Source: Hamiltosporidium tvaerminnensis (lineage: Eukaryota > Microsporidia > Dubosqiidae). Taken from it: 64,000 nt of DNA. The stretch spans positions 558,001 through 622,000 of the forward strand of contig CM061256.1 of the NCBI GenBank assembly GCA_022605425.2, read 5' to 3'. The notes beneath the pieces were generated by a model, which made no database searches, was not told the origin of the DNA, and was given only the letters and a program-made list of their open reading frames with translations. This document shows, one piece after another, positions 34,241 through 46,430 of the stretch (within the stretch, counting starts at the first letter, position 1; each line of letters begins with the position of its first letter). Made by a program: the position numbers and the translations under genes.

Positions 34241-37200
34241 TTGCAGAGAATAAATATCAATCTTATCATAAATATAGAACGAAGCATGGCTGACAGAAGA
34301 GAATTGCTAGCTTGCAAAGCGAGCAGAGGAAGTTTGATTGTCTCTAAATTAACACCACGATCGTTTCGTTATAGCTTTTTTTTTCTATCTAAACAACGGA
34401 TTATCATACAAAATTATTACAGTCTCAGCCGTAGAATTTTCAAACATAAATTTTTTATGAAAAGCAGTCCAAACACGTCTTTATGTATTTATTGCAATTT
34501 CAATGCTTGCTTTACTATATTTGCATTCAAACTCGAAGGTTATTAAAAAAACCACAGGCGAAATTCTCGATAAATGTATAAAGCGTCAAAATAGGTCTTT
34601 TCATCCTTAAATTTTAATCAAGGTTTTTTATAAAGCATGTTTTCTAAAGGTCAAATAATTTTAAAAACAGTTCGATTTTATTTGATAATATTCTTTCTCT
34701 AGAATTTAAAATAAAATACATAACTCTCCTCTATATTTGCTCTCGTTTATGAAAATATTTGCTATTATGGTAACTGCACGCATTTCTGGTTGATTGACTA
34801 GCCATCTGCGCTAATACAGTACATGGATATTCTAGTGATTTATTTTCAGTTACATCCGAAAAAAGCCCTCATCACTATTTCATAAAATTCAATTATAGCC
34901 GCTTTTTGGCTTGATTAGGCTTCATAAGCGAATACTAAAATCTAATTGTCTAAAGCAAAGTAAGATCTTGTTTTTTTGTTAAATTATGTAATGTTCTGCT
35001 ATATGTATATAAGACATCGTTAGATATATAATGTATCGTTTTTTTTATCGTTTGTGGAATATTTTTACCAAGTATATTTTTATTGTCGGAGTTAAATTTA
35101 AACTTGTCAGTCCACATTTGTAACGTATAGTTTATAATTTATATCTTAATGCCTAGAGAAGTCGAGAATGTCCGAATGATGTATTATATATCCGAGCCTT
35201 TAAAATTATAGGTCACTTAAACACCAAGGTTACAAGCCAGGAATTTTAATGAATCTTAGCTAGTAATGATGGTTACTTTGATAATATTAATTATCTCTGA
35301 TATTTAAATAAGATTAAAAAAGTGAAATCTAATATTATTAATCATTTAAATTTATGTTGCTCTTTGCTATATTCAAAACGTATACTTTACAGATATAAAT
35401 TTTTTGTATGAAACTTTTTTATCTTTTCTATCTTTAGAGTTTATATTCTACGGAATTTAGACTATTCATTTATATATCAAATGAATATTTAAAAAGAAGG
35501 GAAAAAAATTGAGAAGCAGTTGGTTCAAATAAATTTATACCTATGGATTGTGTTCAATGCAATATCTAAATGTTTCCAATCTTTTTTCACTTTGCAAAGA
35601 TCTAAGAACATAACCCCCCAAAACTAAAAAAAATAAATGAAAAAAAATCAATAAATTTGATTAGATCAGTTCATATTTAAAACATTCTAGTCGAATTCAT
35701 AGAAAGTAATATTAATATATATAGAAGATTAAAAATTTAATCTATGGGATGTCTGTGATTTTGCGGATTAACGCAAAATGAATAGAAAAGAAGGTCATGG
35801 CTATAAAAGGGATACTTAAAAAGTAAAAGGTGTCGAAAGAATAAGTTGATGTAAGAAATAACCTGGATTATTTTGAATTTTGAAATAAAATAGTAAATGA
35901 TGTTTGTAAATTGAATATGTTTTTATTCTTTGGTTTTTTTATTAAATTGAGTATTACTGTTAAATATTTACCAAAGGAGTATTTCGGCTCATATGCATCA
36001 GGATTTCTTAAAAAACTATTTAAAAGCCTGTAAATAGATTCTGTATCTTTAAACTACGAAAAAGTTTATTTCTAACTAATAATTCTACTTTATAGATTAA
36101 CGTATTCCCATAGGCCCCGGGAAAAAATTGGCCTTGATAATGAGAATATATTTTTTATGAAAATATCGAGCGTTTTGAAAACGTGAAGCTTATTAGGCCG
36201 TGTCAATATCTGTAAATCTGTTCCGAATAAAACATTTCTTATTATTGTTGTTATGCTATAATATGTTAACGATTACAAATTTTAAAGCATATTTTAATTT
36301 GCGATAACGTTATACATAAAAGTTCTAAAGATATATCCGAGGCTTTGAATAAGATAGAAATTACTTTCTTTCTAAAATAAATACATAGGGCTTTTCCCAT
36401 GAGAAATAAACATGCTATATTCTTAAAAATTTATCTTATAAGAGATTTAGACCTAGACGGCAGAATGAATAGAATTTATTTGTTAGAGCGATGCGTATAA
36501 ATATTTATCGGATATGGTTTGGAATAAAATATAAGAAGAGTTTTGTCTACTGCATATTAGAAAAGAAATGTGTCTAAAAACCCTGATTTTCTAATGAACA
36601 CATGTTTTTCGTCTTTTGTATCGTCTATAAATGAATAAAGTGATATTAAGCAAATAAAAACGAGCTAATGTCTAAAAAAAATGTTATACTCTTAATGGTA
36701 AAAAAATACCAGGTCTAGTAGAATGGGACGATAAATCACTAAACCGAAATCAGAAAAATCAAAATAAAAAATGTTATAACGAAATTCAAACCAAAATAAA
36801 ATTTCAAGTTTTTTATCTTTTAAACATTCCTCTAGTTTGTAAAATTTTCCTATAATTGGCTAAAAAATCGGGAATTCTTAACTGAATGAAATGATTTTAT
36901 CACTTACAAATAAAAAAATATTTTTATCCTACTCAACGGTATTATGATCCATTAAGAGCCTTACTCTCATAGAAAAGTATTCCATATACCAAATGAAATT
37001 TTCGGAATTGTAGAAAACGAGCAAGGAACCGGCGAACAGGGGTTAAAAATGACTGAAACATGGCTTAATTAGACGATTTCATGCTATTACTGGGTCTAAA
37101 TATATCTCAACTATCTGATCAAAATTCAAATTTTTTAAAAAAATTTCGAAAAATTCTATTCATGAATTTCTAAATATTTAGGCCAAAAATTACAAATGCG

Positions 37201-38209
37201 ATTAGAATTCAACAGTCAATGTTAGAAATAATATACCATATCTATGCGGTTTGTATAAGAGGTAAGATATGGGCATTTTTTTGGATGTCTATATTCGCCA
37301 ATACTGCTTTCAAGTTCAAAAAACAGATATTCTAGATAATATAACTTATTTTGAATCAATTCGGTCTTATTATTAGAGTATTTTATGTGAGAATAATTTT
37401 CTATGTGATCAATTGGGATTTGTTGAACTTATTAACCAAAATTGTACTTTAAAAGGCTAATAGCGGTAAGAATGGAAACATCACACCTTTAAAGTACTTA
37501 AAAGGTTTTTAATCATTTTTCTTATCGAGCTAGAACATCTGTGTTATATCAAGTTTTGATAGGGTTTTAAAAACTTATATTTGTGAACTCCAAGCGAAAA
37601 TAACTAAAACTCATAATTTTATTACATTTAAGCGTCATCCAGTAAGAATCAGTTTAGTATGTAAACTCCTAAAAATTTTATCGGAATGAAGAAAAAATAA
37701 TTAAAAAATGCATCTAATAAATATGAAATTTGTAGCATCTAATCGATTCACAAATGAATTACGAAAGATGTTGTATCAGCCTACATAATAATGGTTTAAT
37801 ACTTCTTTATATAAAATAAAAAATAATATTTTATTTAAATTCTAATTTTCAATAGAAGGAATAAAGCACCCAGAGGAAGAAGATCAAATGCATCGACTTT
37901 TAATAAAATAATTTCAGTTTGTACTAGTTTCCACACCCTTTTATTTAAAAGATACATCCGGTCTCTAAAAACAATGTTTTACTCATATGCTTAGAAAAAG
38001 CAATACCAGAAGGAGAACCAAAACCTTCACAATATTAATCAAAGTGAATATTTAATAAATGCATTTTTTTTTCAACATCACGCATCCTACCCTTTATTTT
38101 GTATTTCAAATATTACCCCGTTAATTTACTAATGACCATTTATTTTTATGTCCCCCTTTTAAATTTTACTTATTAATAAATAAAAATATTTTTAATTTTA
38201 CCCCTAAAA
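34241..38209. other. 4-kb gene-free stretch
   Basis: No ORF beyond chance length, no copy of the window's repeats, no RNA gene and no transposon motif was recognised. A relic too diverged to read by eye cannot be excluded. Confidence 0.5.
38201..38204 (+). promoter_or_regulatory. CCCC start-proximal motif
   Basis: CCCC lies 5 bases before the ATG of the PQ-loop gene in pure AT sequence. In microsporidia CCC- or GGG-like motifs just upstream of the start codon mark genes with very short 5' leaders. Confidence 0.6.
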
Positions 38210-38863
38210 ATGAATACAATGAATTTAGAACCGCTTATAAATTTCTTCTTTATTTTTTTCCCAATCGTGGGCTATTTACCACAAATAATTACACTTCAAT
38301 CGGTATTTCCTCCTCTTCTTTCTACAATAACAATAATAGCAAATCTATTAAAAATATTTTATTATAAAGTGAATAAATATGAAAAACCTATTTTATACCA
38401 ATCATTTGTAGTTATTGGCGTTCATTCTTTTTTATTATATTTTTATAATAAAAAATTATCTTATTTAGAAGAAAAAATATTTAAACATAAAAATTTAAAT
38501 AGAATTTATCAAAAATATGGGTTATTTACTTTAAATATGATACTCATTACATTTATTGCTTTAACTTTGAATTGTCTTTGTTTTATAAATGGAATGGAGA
38601 ATTTATTTATTGGGTGTGGATTTCTTTCACTCACGTTTGAATCTCTCGTAGGAGTAATACAGATTGTTATTAATAAAGTGGACAATAAAAAATTACCAAT
38701 TGGTATCAAAAAACAGAGGTGTGGAAAAGAATTGTTTTTTTGTTGGTTTTTTGGTGATTTGTCTAGATTTGTTTGGATGATTTGGTTGAAATCACCCGTT
38801 CTTCTTGTTCTATCTGTTGTGTTTCAAATCGGTATAGATTTAGCATTGATATTTGATTTGTAA
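38210..38863 (+). CDS. PQ-loop membrane protein (SLC66A2/Any1-like)
   Basis: 217 residues, strongly hydrophobic, about seven predicted membrane helices. The first PQ-loop is visible as GYLPQI (about residues 22-27), followed by SVFPPLLSTITIIANLLKIF, which fits the S-x-FS...LL-x-AN-x-LRI pattern of the SLC66A2 (PQLC1)/Any1 branch, and then LYQSFVVIGVHSFLLYFY (LLxQSxVMI in relatives). The second PQ-loop is weak (VIQIVINKV-x-KKLPIG); the C-terminal half has GDLSRFVWMIWLKSP. Relatives act in Golgi/endosomal membranes and phospholipid handling; transport of cationic amino acids is typical of other PQ-loop branches. The start is supported by CCCC 5 bases upstream. Assignment to the family is good, to the branch moderate. 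Confidence 0.72.
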   Translation: MNTMNLEPLINFFFIFFPIVGYLPQIITLQSVFPPLLSTITIIANLLKIFYYKVNKYEKPILYQSFVVIGVHSFLLYFYNKKLSYLEEKIFKHKNLNRIYQKYGLFTLNMILITFIALTLNCLCFINGMENLFIGCGFLSLTFESLVGVIQIVINKVDNKKLPIGIKKQRCGKELFFCWFFGDLSRFVWMIWLKSPVLLVLSVVFQIGIDLALIFDL

Positions 38864-39959
38864 TAAAAATAATGGTGTACTACCTGTTTATTGGTGTAAT
38901 GGTTACATTTCAAATAATATAGATTTGTATTTGGTTTATAATAAATAATATCTCTTCTTACAGCTTTATATTTATTTTTGTAATAAAATAAATTTATAGC
39001 TTAATTTTATCTTTTCTTTTATCATATTGTTCTTATTTGGTTTATAAACTAGTTTCGGCATCGAAATCCTTGATAATGAATCGATTCTTGAGATATGTTA
39101 TAATTAAGAGTAGTATAAAATTTGATATTAAAACAGGTATTAAAAAAGGTATAAAATATAAATTTCAAAAACTGGTATCTAAGATGTTTAACAAAAATAA
39201 TTTAGTTAAGGCGAATATTAAGTGGTAAAACTATTTAGATTTCAATTTTATTTCTCTTTTAAAATTAAAAATTTTAGTAAATCATTTTTTTTAGTAAATT
39301 TTCTTTAAACTTACTATTTTTTGTTTTCAATTTGCCTTTTTGAGTAAAAATACTGAAAAAGTATTTTTTATTTTTTTTTTATTTTATTATCATTATTATC
39401 ATTGTTTAATTTAAAAAACTTATGTGTATAATACTTTAGTATTTGAATATTGGTTTTTAATTTATTTATACATACTTTGGTATTTTCATTTGGTTTCAAA
39501 CGAAAAATATTTTTTCTAATTCTATTTTTTATTTCTCTCTTAACATTCAGTAGATGTAAAAATTATTTATTGAATTCATTTAATTTTTACTATTTTATTC
39601 TGTTTTATTCTCTTTTATTCTGTTTTATTACAATTAATCCAGTGCGTCTCTTTTCTTTAAATAAATAAGTGTTTGATAGATTAGATTTATAATATCAATA
39701 AAATAAGTATTTTGATGGATTTTAGACTTTTAAGTCTTTTTTTTATACACAAAGTACATTAATTTGCTTATTGAAACATCTAAAAAATAAAGATTAAAAT
39801 AGTATTGTTTTGTTTGCAATATTTCTTTATTTTAGATAAAAAATGGGTTTATTGTTCGTAACTTTTACTTTTAGCTATGAACTGCGTTTCCTTAGTAAAA
39901 TTATGTTTTATACGAAAAGACATTTTTAATTATAACATCTAATTTGTCTTTATATTTAT
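38864..39959. other. Gene-free stretch
   Basis: AT-rich, with T runs and a TTCTGTTTTATTC direct repeat near 39600. Small ORFs here lack ATG starts or protein-like composition. Confidence 0.5.
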
Positions 39960-40260
39960 AGTAGCTCTTAAACTCGTAGAAAAGAACTTAATTTTACATT
40001 AAATAAAAAACAAAACTGAACGTGTATATTAATCTCCCTAAACATTGATATCCGAGTCACAAATTCTGAATCTTTTCCTTTAATATTTTAACCTTCACCA
40101 AGTCTGTTGTTTTTATATTTTTTAATCTTTCATATCTGAATCTTTAGCTGTTCCAGTGTGTTTCTTAATAAATCTTAAGAGCATTTTAAACAAGCAATTT
40201 TTTTGCACGCTTTTTTTGGTTCTCTATATTTCTTTAGAGCTTAAGCTCGTTATTTTCTAT
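39960..40260 (+). repeat. Dispersed repeat unit 1, most diverged copy
   Basis: Begins CTCTTAAACTCGTAGAAA and ends AGAGCTTAAGCTCGTTATTT. Internal blocks (CCAAGTCTGTTGTTTTTATATT, TTTAATCTTTCAT) align with 24034-24310. Unit 2 is not recognisable downstream. Confidence 0.55.
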
Positions 40261-40370
40261 TATTACGTTTGAATTTGTATCAGTATTTATTGAATTTCGT
40301 TTTTTGGTGATATTTAGTCGTATAACGCATTGACAGGTTGTGGAAAAGTTTTCTGATGTAATATGGTTTA

Positions 40371-40600
40371 TTCATTCATCTTCTGCACTACATTACATAC
40401 GAGCCTTGGCCTTCCACGGTAATGCCGCCCACCGGTCTCTTTCCCGTGGGTTCGTTTACTTTTCTGGGTTTCCTACAGGGTGGTTTTATTGGGAGGGTTT
40501 TTAGACCTACACCCAGCCTGGAAGACCAGTCCCCTTTATGCCTCTTATGACGAGTAGAGAATACTTCAAGCCAATTCTGCTCCCGGAATGGTAGGGTTTT
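40371..40600 (+). repeat. Dispersed GC-rich repeat R4, copy 1
   Basis: About 230 bases shared in inverted orientation with 49727-49960: GAGCYTTGGCCT, ACCGSTCWCTKGTCT, TGCCTCTTATGA, then GAATAC and AAGCCAATTCTG with a CCCGG end. Much GC-richer than the flanks. No frame and no pol III boxes were recognised. Confidence 0.75.
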
Positions 40601-42277
40601 ATGGTTTATTGGTCTATTAAATTTTATATAATTTCCAATTATTTTTATTAAATCTTTTAATTTTGTCAGTTATAAAATTCAATTGTATTATTTAGGGCAT
40701 AATTTTTTATCCAACCAGTATCTAGGATCTAAAATTTATACATAAATGCTTTAAGAATTGATTCCATTATAGAATTATTTATGAATTGGTAAAAAAAGCT
40801 TAAAAGAATTCTAAAAAAACATTACGTTGAATTTTACTTTAAAAAAAATATGTTTATAATGTTATTCTTGCCAGATACCACAACATAGAAAAGATGAATA
40901 TCATTATTTTGTCACATAATATTTTCTTATACGGTTACTTGATTTTTTTAAGCCGATATCGGGACATATGAGTAAAAAGTGCCAAAAAATCGTGATTTTC
41001 GATGAATGATCGGGACAAACCCCCCCCCCCGGAAGTACCCAGTCTTGCCATAAGTTCAATTTCAAAATTAAACATAAAGCTTAGCTAAAATAAATGCCTA
41101 CTGAAACGTGCCTACTGTTTATCTCAGATATGAAGCTAAGGATTACCAGTTCACAATTTTATAAATAAATTACTTTTCCCAAGAACTATGAGCACTTTAT
41201 TTTCTAGTGACACTTTTTCTTCTAACAGAACTTACGGCAGGACTAGGTATAATGTGAAAAAAGAAAATGAAAATACGTACATTGTTTCTTTCAAAATAAC
41301 TGTTTATTAAAGGTTTTTTATTTTCCATACTTTGATGATAATTAGAGTTCTCATTTTAGTTAATACCTACTTATTTATTCCAGTAGAGTAAGTAGGTGTA
41401 GGCAGAGCAGATGTAGACAGCGAAAAAATCACAAGCAACTGAGACTAAAATATATGGGGTGTAGAGATCCAGACATCTGTTTGGTATATAGAAGGAACTT
41501 TTCTTGGAATATAAGAGGGATAACTGATACCTCCACTTTGCCTTCCAAGAACTCCTGACATATATTTCCGAGTGTGGCCTTATAGGAATCATCAAATAAA
41601 CTGTCAGATAATGAAACTGGGAAAGGATAGGGATGTCCGGACCAAATCGGGACATCTGGAAACTCTAGTCGCCAGTGTCATAGTCCCCGTAACAGCCTTT
41701 TTCATTTGTCATAAAACTTTAAAAGTTTCTAAAGCTACGATGAAAATAACCGGAAAAGGAAGCGATTGATATATTTATCTTTTAAACAGATCATATTAAC
41801 TATTTTCAAAAATTTGTGGTTTCTGCCTTGCCATAATATAAATCTATAAAATATATCTTACGCTATACCCTACGACCTCTTTTTGCGCTATGCCATCAAC
41901 CCATTCTAAAAGTTTTTAAATGTCTAACAATGAAATTGTACATTTATATTTGTTCGGGGTTCTTTACAAAACTCTCTTATTACATTACAAAAATTCGAGT
42001 TAAGCTGACTAATATGAAGAGTATAAGACCAAATATCGTAATCTCGCTCGAGGAACCCATAAAAAAAATATCTTTGATATTTACGAGCTATTTATAAGAG
42101 TAAAGGATTCGTTGACTCGTGTAACTAAATAATTGTTTTTAAATAGTAAAGTTTTATTTATATTATTACATCAGTTCTTTTGTTTCCTTTCTTCCATCCT
42201 TGGAGTTGTAATAAAATATAATTTTATACTTTATAAGGGAATCTAATAACTATAATTATGTAGTAGAATACTACATA
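40601..42277. other. Gene-free stretch with scattered GGGACA motifs
   Basis: Contains an 11-C run at 41020-41030 and three ATCGGGACA motifs (about 40957, 41010, 41645), which may be debris of a transposon end. No ORF or element can be supported. Confidence 0.4.
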
Positions 42278-42748
42278 AATAATTTCCATGCAAAAGCATA
42301 GAACACTAGTCTTGAAAATTCATATTAGAAGTTTAAGCGCCTTAGAAAAACAAAAATAAAACTCTTTGAAGCCCAAAAAATTACAATGCTAGTATACCTG
42401 TTGGTGAAACATTTACTATTTGAATGTCGCTTATGTAAATCGCAGAAATATATCTTAACTGATAGTTTATTAGCTTCGGTAAGTGTAGAGTAGGTGGAAA
42501 TCCTGCATAGTATTGGGGGCAGGATATGTTTTTACATTCGATCATATTCCATGCAGCAAACTCAGGCAACTGTCTCGCCTATTGAATAGTTTCAAAATAC
42601 GTTTAGATTAAAGGCTTTGTAATATAGGTATCTTAAGGCATACTTAAGGAATGATTAGGAGCAGTTAGATAAAACTAAAACTTTGTAATATCAGAAGAAA
42701 AATAACTTATGCGAATGTATTTAAAAGATGTGATATTTCAAATAAAAC
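42278..42748 (+). mobile_element. SINE-like retroposon, copy 2, diverged
   Basis: Aligns with 33740-34240 with many substitutions: AATTTCCATGCAAAAGCATA, ACCTGTTGGT, GTGTAGAGTAGGTGGAAATC, TGCATAGTATTGGGGG, GCAACTGTCTCGCC, and an end AAAGATGTGATATTTCAAAT plus AAA. An old copy, AT-shifted relative to the others. Confidence 0.7.
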
Positions 42749-43330
42749 TGAATAAACAAGTATAAATTTGCTATTTAAACTTAAGGTAATAAATGAGTCT
42801 AAGATCCGAATATTATGAACTTAAAATGTCAAATGGTTTTTGTTTTAAAAACTTATCGGGCTTATATTATTGAAGTGGAATTTTCGTTCAGATTTCTAGG
42901 GCTTATGACAAAACATCGTATTTTATCATGTCAGGCCTTTTTATAATTTGGAATTTGTTTTATTAGTTAAGTAAACCAAAAAAATGTTCTAAATAGGTAT
43001 TTTATAGCAAAGGAGTATAAATATCTTTAAAATAAAATAAAACAACATAATTCTCGATCTTTCAAGTTCCCGTATTCTCTCCTTGCATCCATATTCATTT
43101 TTTCGTCTTTATAAAGTATATTTTCAAAAATCTGTCCTTTTAAAGTATTTCCGAATGCTTAACTGTGCATCCCATATTAGGAAATTAATGACATAATAAA
43201 ATATTTTTAAGGTATAAATTTTTATTGCGTTATATTTCTTCAAATAATTATGTATGACACGTTAGAAAGCTAGAGTGTAAAAATTTAATTATATCTCTAA
43301 TTTGAATATCAAATATCTAAAAATGGCATT

Positions 43331-43747
43331 TATTATAGTGCTTTGATGACAGTAACGCAGTTCTGGGATTACATAGATAACTGTTTCCTTGAAGGTTCCC
43401 TTAAGATACGTTATCACATTTTTTGTCTAAAAGGTATTTAAAACATCTAAAAGCAACGAGTTGCCTAAAGCTTGTATTTTTTTGTTGATTTGACTGGAAT
43501 GGCCGCCTATAAACCGCCTTGATACCCATAGACCCGCAGAATCCCGACTTGCTATGTACTTTTCCGTACGCACTATAATTTTAGCTAAGATATATCTAGC
43601 GACTTAGATGAAATGTATCTAGACATCGCAATCTCATACCAACAAGTATAACCTGCTACTTAGTTTTCTTTTATTTTGAGATGGTTTGTTTTTTTTGTAT
43701 CTCATAGGCGCTAAGTCTTCTGCTCGAGTGAACAAGGCTAGTTTTTA
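43331..43747 (-). mobile_element. SINE-like retroposon, copy 3, diverged, minus strand
   Basis: The reverse complement matches both ends of the family: AGTAACGCAGTTCTGGGATT with ACATAGATAACTG near 43350-43385, and CATACCAACAAGTATAACCT, then GCTACTTAG and AGGCGCTAAG, near 43636-43720. The middle is poorly aligned. An old copy. Confidence 0.6.
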
Positions 43748-44193
43748 AAGAGATTTACTTAAGATTTCATTTTTGAGTGTTCAACCGATTAAAAAAGACA
43801 TATTAAGTTTGAAAAAGAATGTTACACGATCTCGTAGATTTCTCTTCCTGAGCAAATTTGCAATTATAAATCAAAATTTTATGTGATATTATCTCACAAA
43901 AAATAGCAAAAAATGATTTCAGACCGATTTACCTAATCATTGCCAAGCAGATGGATTTAATGCGGTTATTTTTAATGTTATTTAAAGTTCTTAAGTATAT
44001 TTTATAGCATCAAATTAATAAGTAATAGCCTAAGAATCATAAACTATATTTAAATATTTACTATAAATTTTATATTTTATCTTTCTTTAAATCCATTCTA
44101 TATTTCTCTTTTCATTTATTTTTCCCGTTGAAAAATTTTTTTATTCATTTCCTCTTAAAAATCATTTTTTAGATTTAATTCATTTTTTTTAAA
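43748..44193. other. Upstream region of the MYG1 gene
   Basis: AT-rich spacer. Apart from the CCCC motif next to the start codon, nothing is recognisable. Confidence 0.5.
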
Positions 44194-44197
44194 CCCC
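44194..44197 (+). promoter_or_regulatory. CCCC start-proximal motif
   Basis: CCCC two bases before the ATG of the MYG1 gene, in AT-only surroundings; same arrangement as at the PQ-loop and NSP1 genes. Confidence 0.6.
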
Positions 44198-44199
44198 TA

Positions 44200-45105
44200 A
44201 TGTTATTAGCAACACATAACGGTTTATTTCATTATGATGAGGTATTAGCGACAGCAATATTAAAAAAAATATATCCAGATGCAAAAATAATGAGAACAAG
44301 AAATATAAAACTATTATCAACAGCTGATATAGTATATGATGTAGGTGATGCTTATGATGCATCTAGACATAGATATGACCATCACCAAATATCTTTTGAT
44401 GAGCGTTTTTCTGAAAAATATACAATAAAAATGTCGAGTTGTGGTTTAATATTTAAACATTTTCATGAAAGATTATTAGAAAAATATGGGTTGTATTTAG
44501 ACAGCAAGTATTATAATTTTATGGTTGATGAAATATATGCAAGTTATTTTTTATATGCTGATGGTATGGATAATGGTATCGATATATTTGATAATAGTAT
44601 TGCTGTACGTACATTTTCAAATGTAATGTATGAATTAGCAAAGCTCAATTCAAACTATAACGATGGATTTTATGAAGCTTTGAGTGTGGTAAGTAAGGAT
44701 TTAGAACAATTTCTTACTTTTAAGATAAAATATTGGTTGCCTTCTTTGGAAATATTGGTAAGTGAAATGGAAAAACAAAGTGGTGACATATTTTTTACCA
44801 AACAAAATGATTTCAGTACAGAGACAGCTTTTGTGGCAGAGAAAATATTAAATAAGGATTTTAAATTTGCTGTGTGTGAAGTCGAAAGCAATAATTTCAG
44901 AATTTATGCTTTTCAGGTTGAAAGATATAAATTTAAATCTAAAATTGCTCTCAGAAAAGAATGGAGAGGATTAAGAGGAGCAGAACTTAAAAATGTCTGT
45001 AAAATTGAAGGGTGTGTTTTTGTTCATGCAACAGGATTTACGGGTGGAAATGAGACGCTTAAAGGTGCAATCAAGATGTGTAACGGGTCACTTGGCTACA
45101 TCTAA
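44200..45105 (+). CDS. MYG1: MYG1 family (UPF0160) exonuclease-like protein
   Basis: 301 residues. Starts with the family signature THNGLFHYDEVLATAIL (residues 5-21), then a DVGDAYD block and RYDHHQ with D60-H61-H62-Q63 (the DHH-type metal site), SSCGLIF, YADGMDNGIDIF, and C-terminal LRKEWRGLRGAEL and VHATGFTGGN. MYG1 proteins belong to the DHH phosphoesterase-like fold, act as 3'-5' exoribonucleases and in animals shuttle between nucleus and mitochondria. Here the leader is minimal and no targeting extension is seen, in keeping with the mitosome-only microsporidian cell. Length is slightly below the usual 340-380. Start supported by CCCC two bases upstream. It is convergent with the next gene, whose stop is 200 bases away. 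Confidence 0.92.
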   Translation: MLLATHNGLFHYDEVLATAILKKIYPDAKIMRTRNIKLLSTADIVYDVGDAYDASRHRYDHHQISFDERFSEKYTIKMSSCGLIFKHFHERLLEKYGLYLDSKYYNFMVDEIYASYFLYADGMDNGIDIFDNSIAVRTFSNVMYELAKLNSNYNDGFYEALSVVSKDLEQFLTFKIKYWLPSLEILVSEMEKQSGDIFFTKQNDFSTETAFVAEKILNKDFKFAVCEVESNNFRIYAFQVERYKFKSKIALRKEWRGLRGAELKNVCKIEGCVFVHATGFTGGNETLKGAIKMCNGSLGYI

Positions 45106-45304
45106 TTTATTTAATTTGTTTTAAAAAACATTAAATCTTGAAAAGTTATTTATCTTTTAATCTTATTAATGGTTCATTTATAAATATTTTAATCAATAAT
45201 TAGTTTTTTTAAAAAAAATATTTCTATTCGAAAATAAAAATGTGATAAGGTTTCTGAAAGACATTTAACAAAGTCAAATACTATAATACATTTAATTATT
45301 ACCG

Positions 45305-46210
45305 TTAATCATAAGTTTTTCCATAACCTTTGCCAAATTTTTTAGCTTCTTCATTATTTTCTTGTTTTTGACTTTCACATGTCGTTTTGGCTGCTTCCTT
45401 TGGTAAAGGTGGATTAGCATTATAATTTACACCAAATGGAGTCATAAAAGAAGTAGGTTGCATCATCATATAAGGATTAGGCATTGCAGGATTAGCCATC
45501 ATCTGAAATGCGGGTTGGAAGGGCTGTTGGAAAGGCTGTTGGAAGGGCTGTTGGAAAGGCTGAGCAAAAGGTTGCTGGAAAGGCATATACGGAGCGTAGG
45601 GCATACCAAGACTATAGAACTTCCAGGCAATAAAGAAACTAAAGAGTCGTCGGCGATTAATCATAGTCGTACAATCTCTACATGTATTACATCTTGTAGT
45701 TCCTATTTTAGCCATCATTTCGACAATAACATTTTCTGTCCAATCACCACTCTGGCTGGGCTTTGGTGGCCAACTGCTTTCAGAAAATGGAAGTTCATAT
45801 ATTTCATGGGCTAAAATGTATTGACAGGGTGCATCTTGGGTACAAGTACAACAATTTTTACAGGCTAAACTTCTATTTATAACTCCAAGTAATCTTTCAT
45901 ATAATTCTTTACTGGTAATAGGAGTTGCTGGGTTTGCTGGAGTAGGAATTGAAGGTGTGGGAGGAATATTTGTAGGTTGGAAAGGGTTTGGAGTTGTGTT
46001 GCATTGCCCGAGATGTTGTAAAATGGTGTTGAGTTTTTCTGTCATTTCATTTTTGCCTTGTTGAAATGCTGCTATGAGTTGCGTGTTTGAAGAAGTTAGT
46101 GTCTTTGTTACGTGATCTTGCATGGAATTTCTGGTTGTCTCGATTGATCGGAGGATTTCTGCTTCATCACAAAGGCTGAGAATAGAGAAAAGGAAGAATA
46201 ATAAAATCAT
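45305..46210 (-). CDS. Secreted Cys-, Pro- and Gln-rich protein with QPF repeats
   Basis: 301 residues from the ATG at 46210, giving a clean signal peptide (MILLFFLFSILSLC, then DEAE). A longer frame would need a TTG start. The mature part has a short helical stretch, a Pro/Thr-rich linker (TPNPFQPTNIPPTPSIP), two cysteine clusters (ACKNCCTCTQDAPC and RCNTCRDC), and then a tandem PFQQ/QPFQ tract (about residues 210-235) and a Met/Asn/Pro-rich tail with a charged end. No known domain. Secretion, Cys pairs and low-complexity Gln/Pro repeats are features of microsporidian polar-tube and spore-wall proteins, so an extracellular structural role is the best guess, not a demonstrated one. TATA-like TATATAAG lies about 20 bases upstream; tandem repeats lie just beyond. 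Confidence 0.75.
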   Translation of the reverse strand: MILLFFLFSILSLCDEAEILRSIETTRNSMQDHVTKTLTSSNTQLIAAFQQGKNEMTEKLNTILQHLGQCNTTPNPFQPTNIPPTPSIPTPANPATPITSKELYERLLGVINRSLACKNCCTCTQDAPCQYILAHEIYELPFSESSWPPKPSQSGDWTENVIVEMMAKIGTTRCNTCRDCTTMINRRRLFSFFIAWKFYSLGMPYAPYMPFQQPFAQPFQQPFQQPFQQPFQPAFQMMANPAMPNPYMMMQPTSFMTPFGVNYNANPPLPKEAAKTTCESQKQENNEEAKKFGKGYGKTYD

Positions 46211-46243
46211 AAAAATTAGTTTTCTCAACTCTTATATACTTTT

Positions 46244-46430
46244 AAAAAACCTTATTTTATAAAAAATAAGATTGATAGGTTTGAAATTTATCAAATTTCA
46301 TTTTTTTCAAGTATTTTTAGAAAACCTTATTTCGTAAAATAAGATTGATAGGTTTGAAATTTATCAAATTTAAGTATTTTTAAAAAACCTCATTTCTTAA
46401 AATAAGATTGATAGGTTTGACATGTTTATT
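46244..46430. repeat. Three direct repeats upstream of the secreted-protein gene
   Basis: AATAAGATTGATAGGTTTGA recurs with the shared core starting at 46271, 46344 and 46407 (spacing 73 and 63). Each unit begins with AACCTYATTT..AAATAAG, able to pair, and two contain GAAATTTATCAAATTT. They lie 35-220 bases upstream of the start at 46210, where control elements would sit. Confidence 0.75.

Noticed and set aside
41020-41030. 11-C homopolymer
   Set aside because: Isolated run, possibly an assembly or slippage product; no functional reading.
40950-41660. Possible hAT-like end with repeated ATCGGGACA
   Set aside because: Only short motifs; no paired inverted repeat, 8-bp duplication or transposase remnant could be found.
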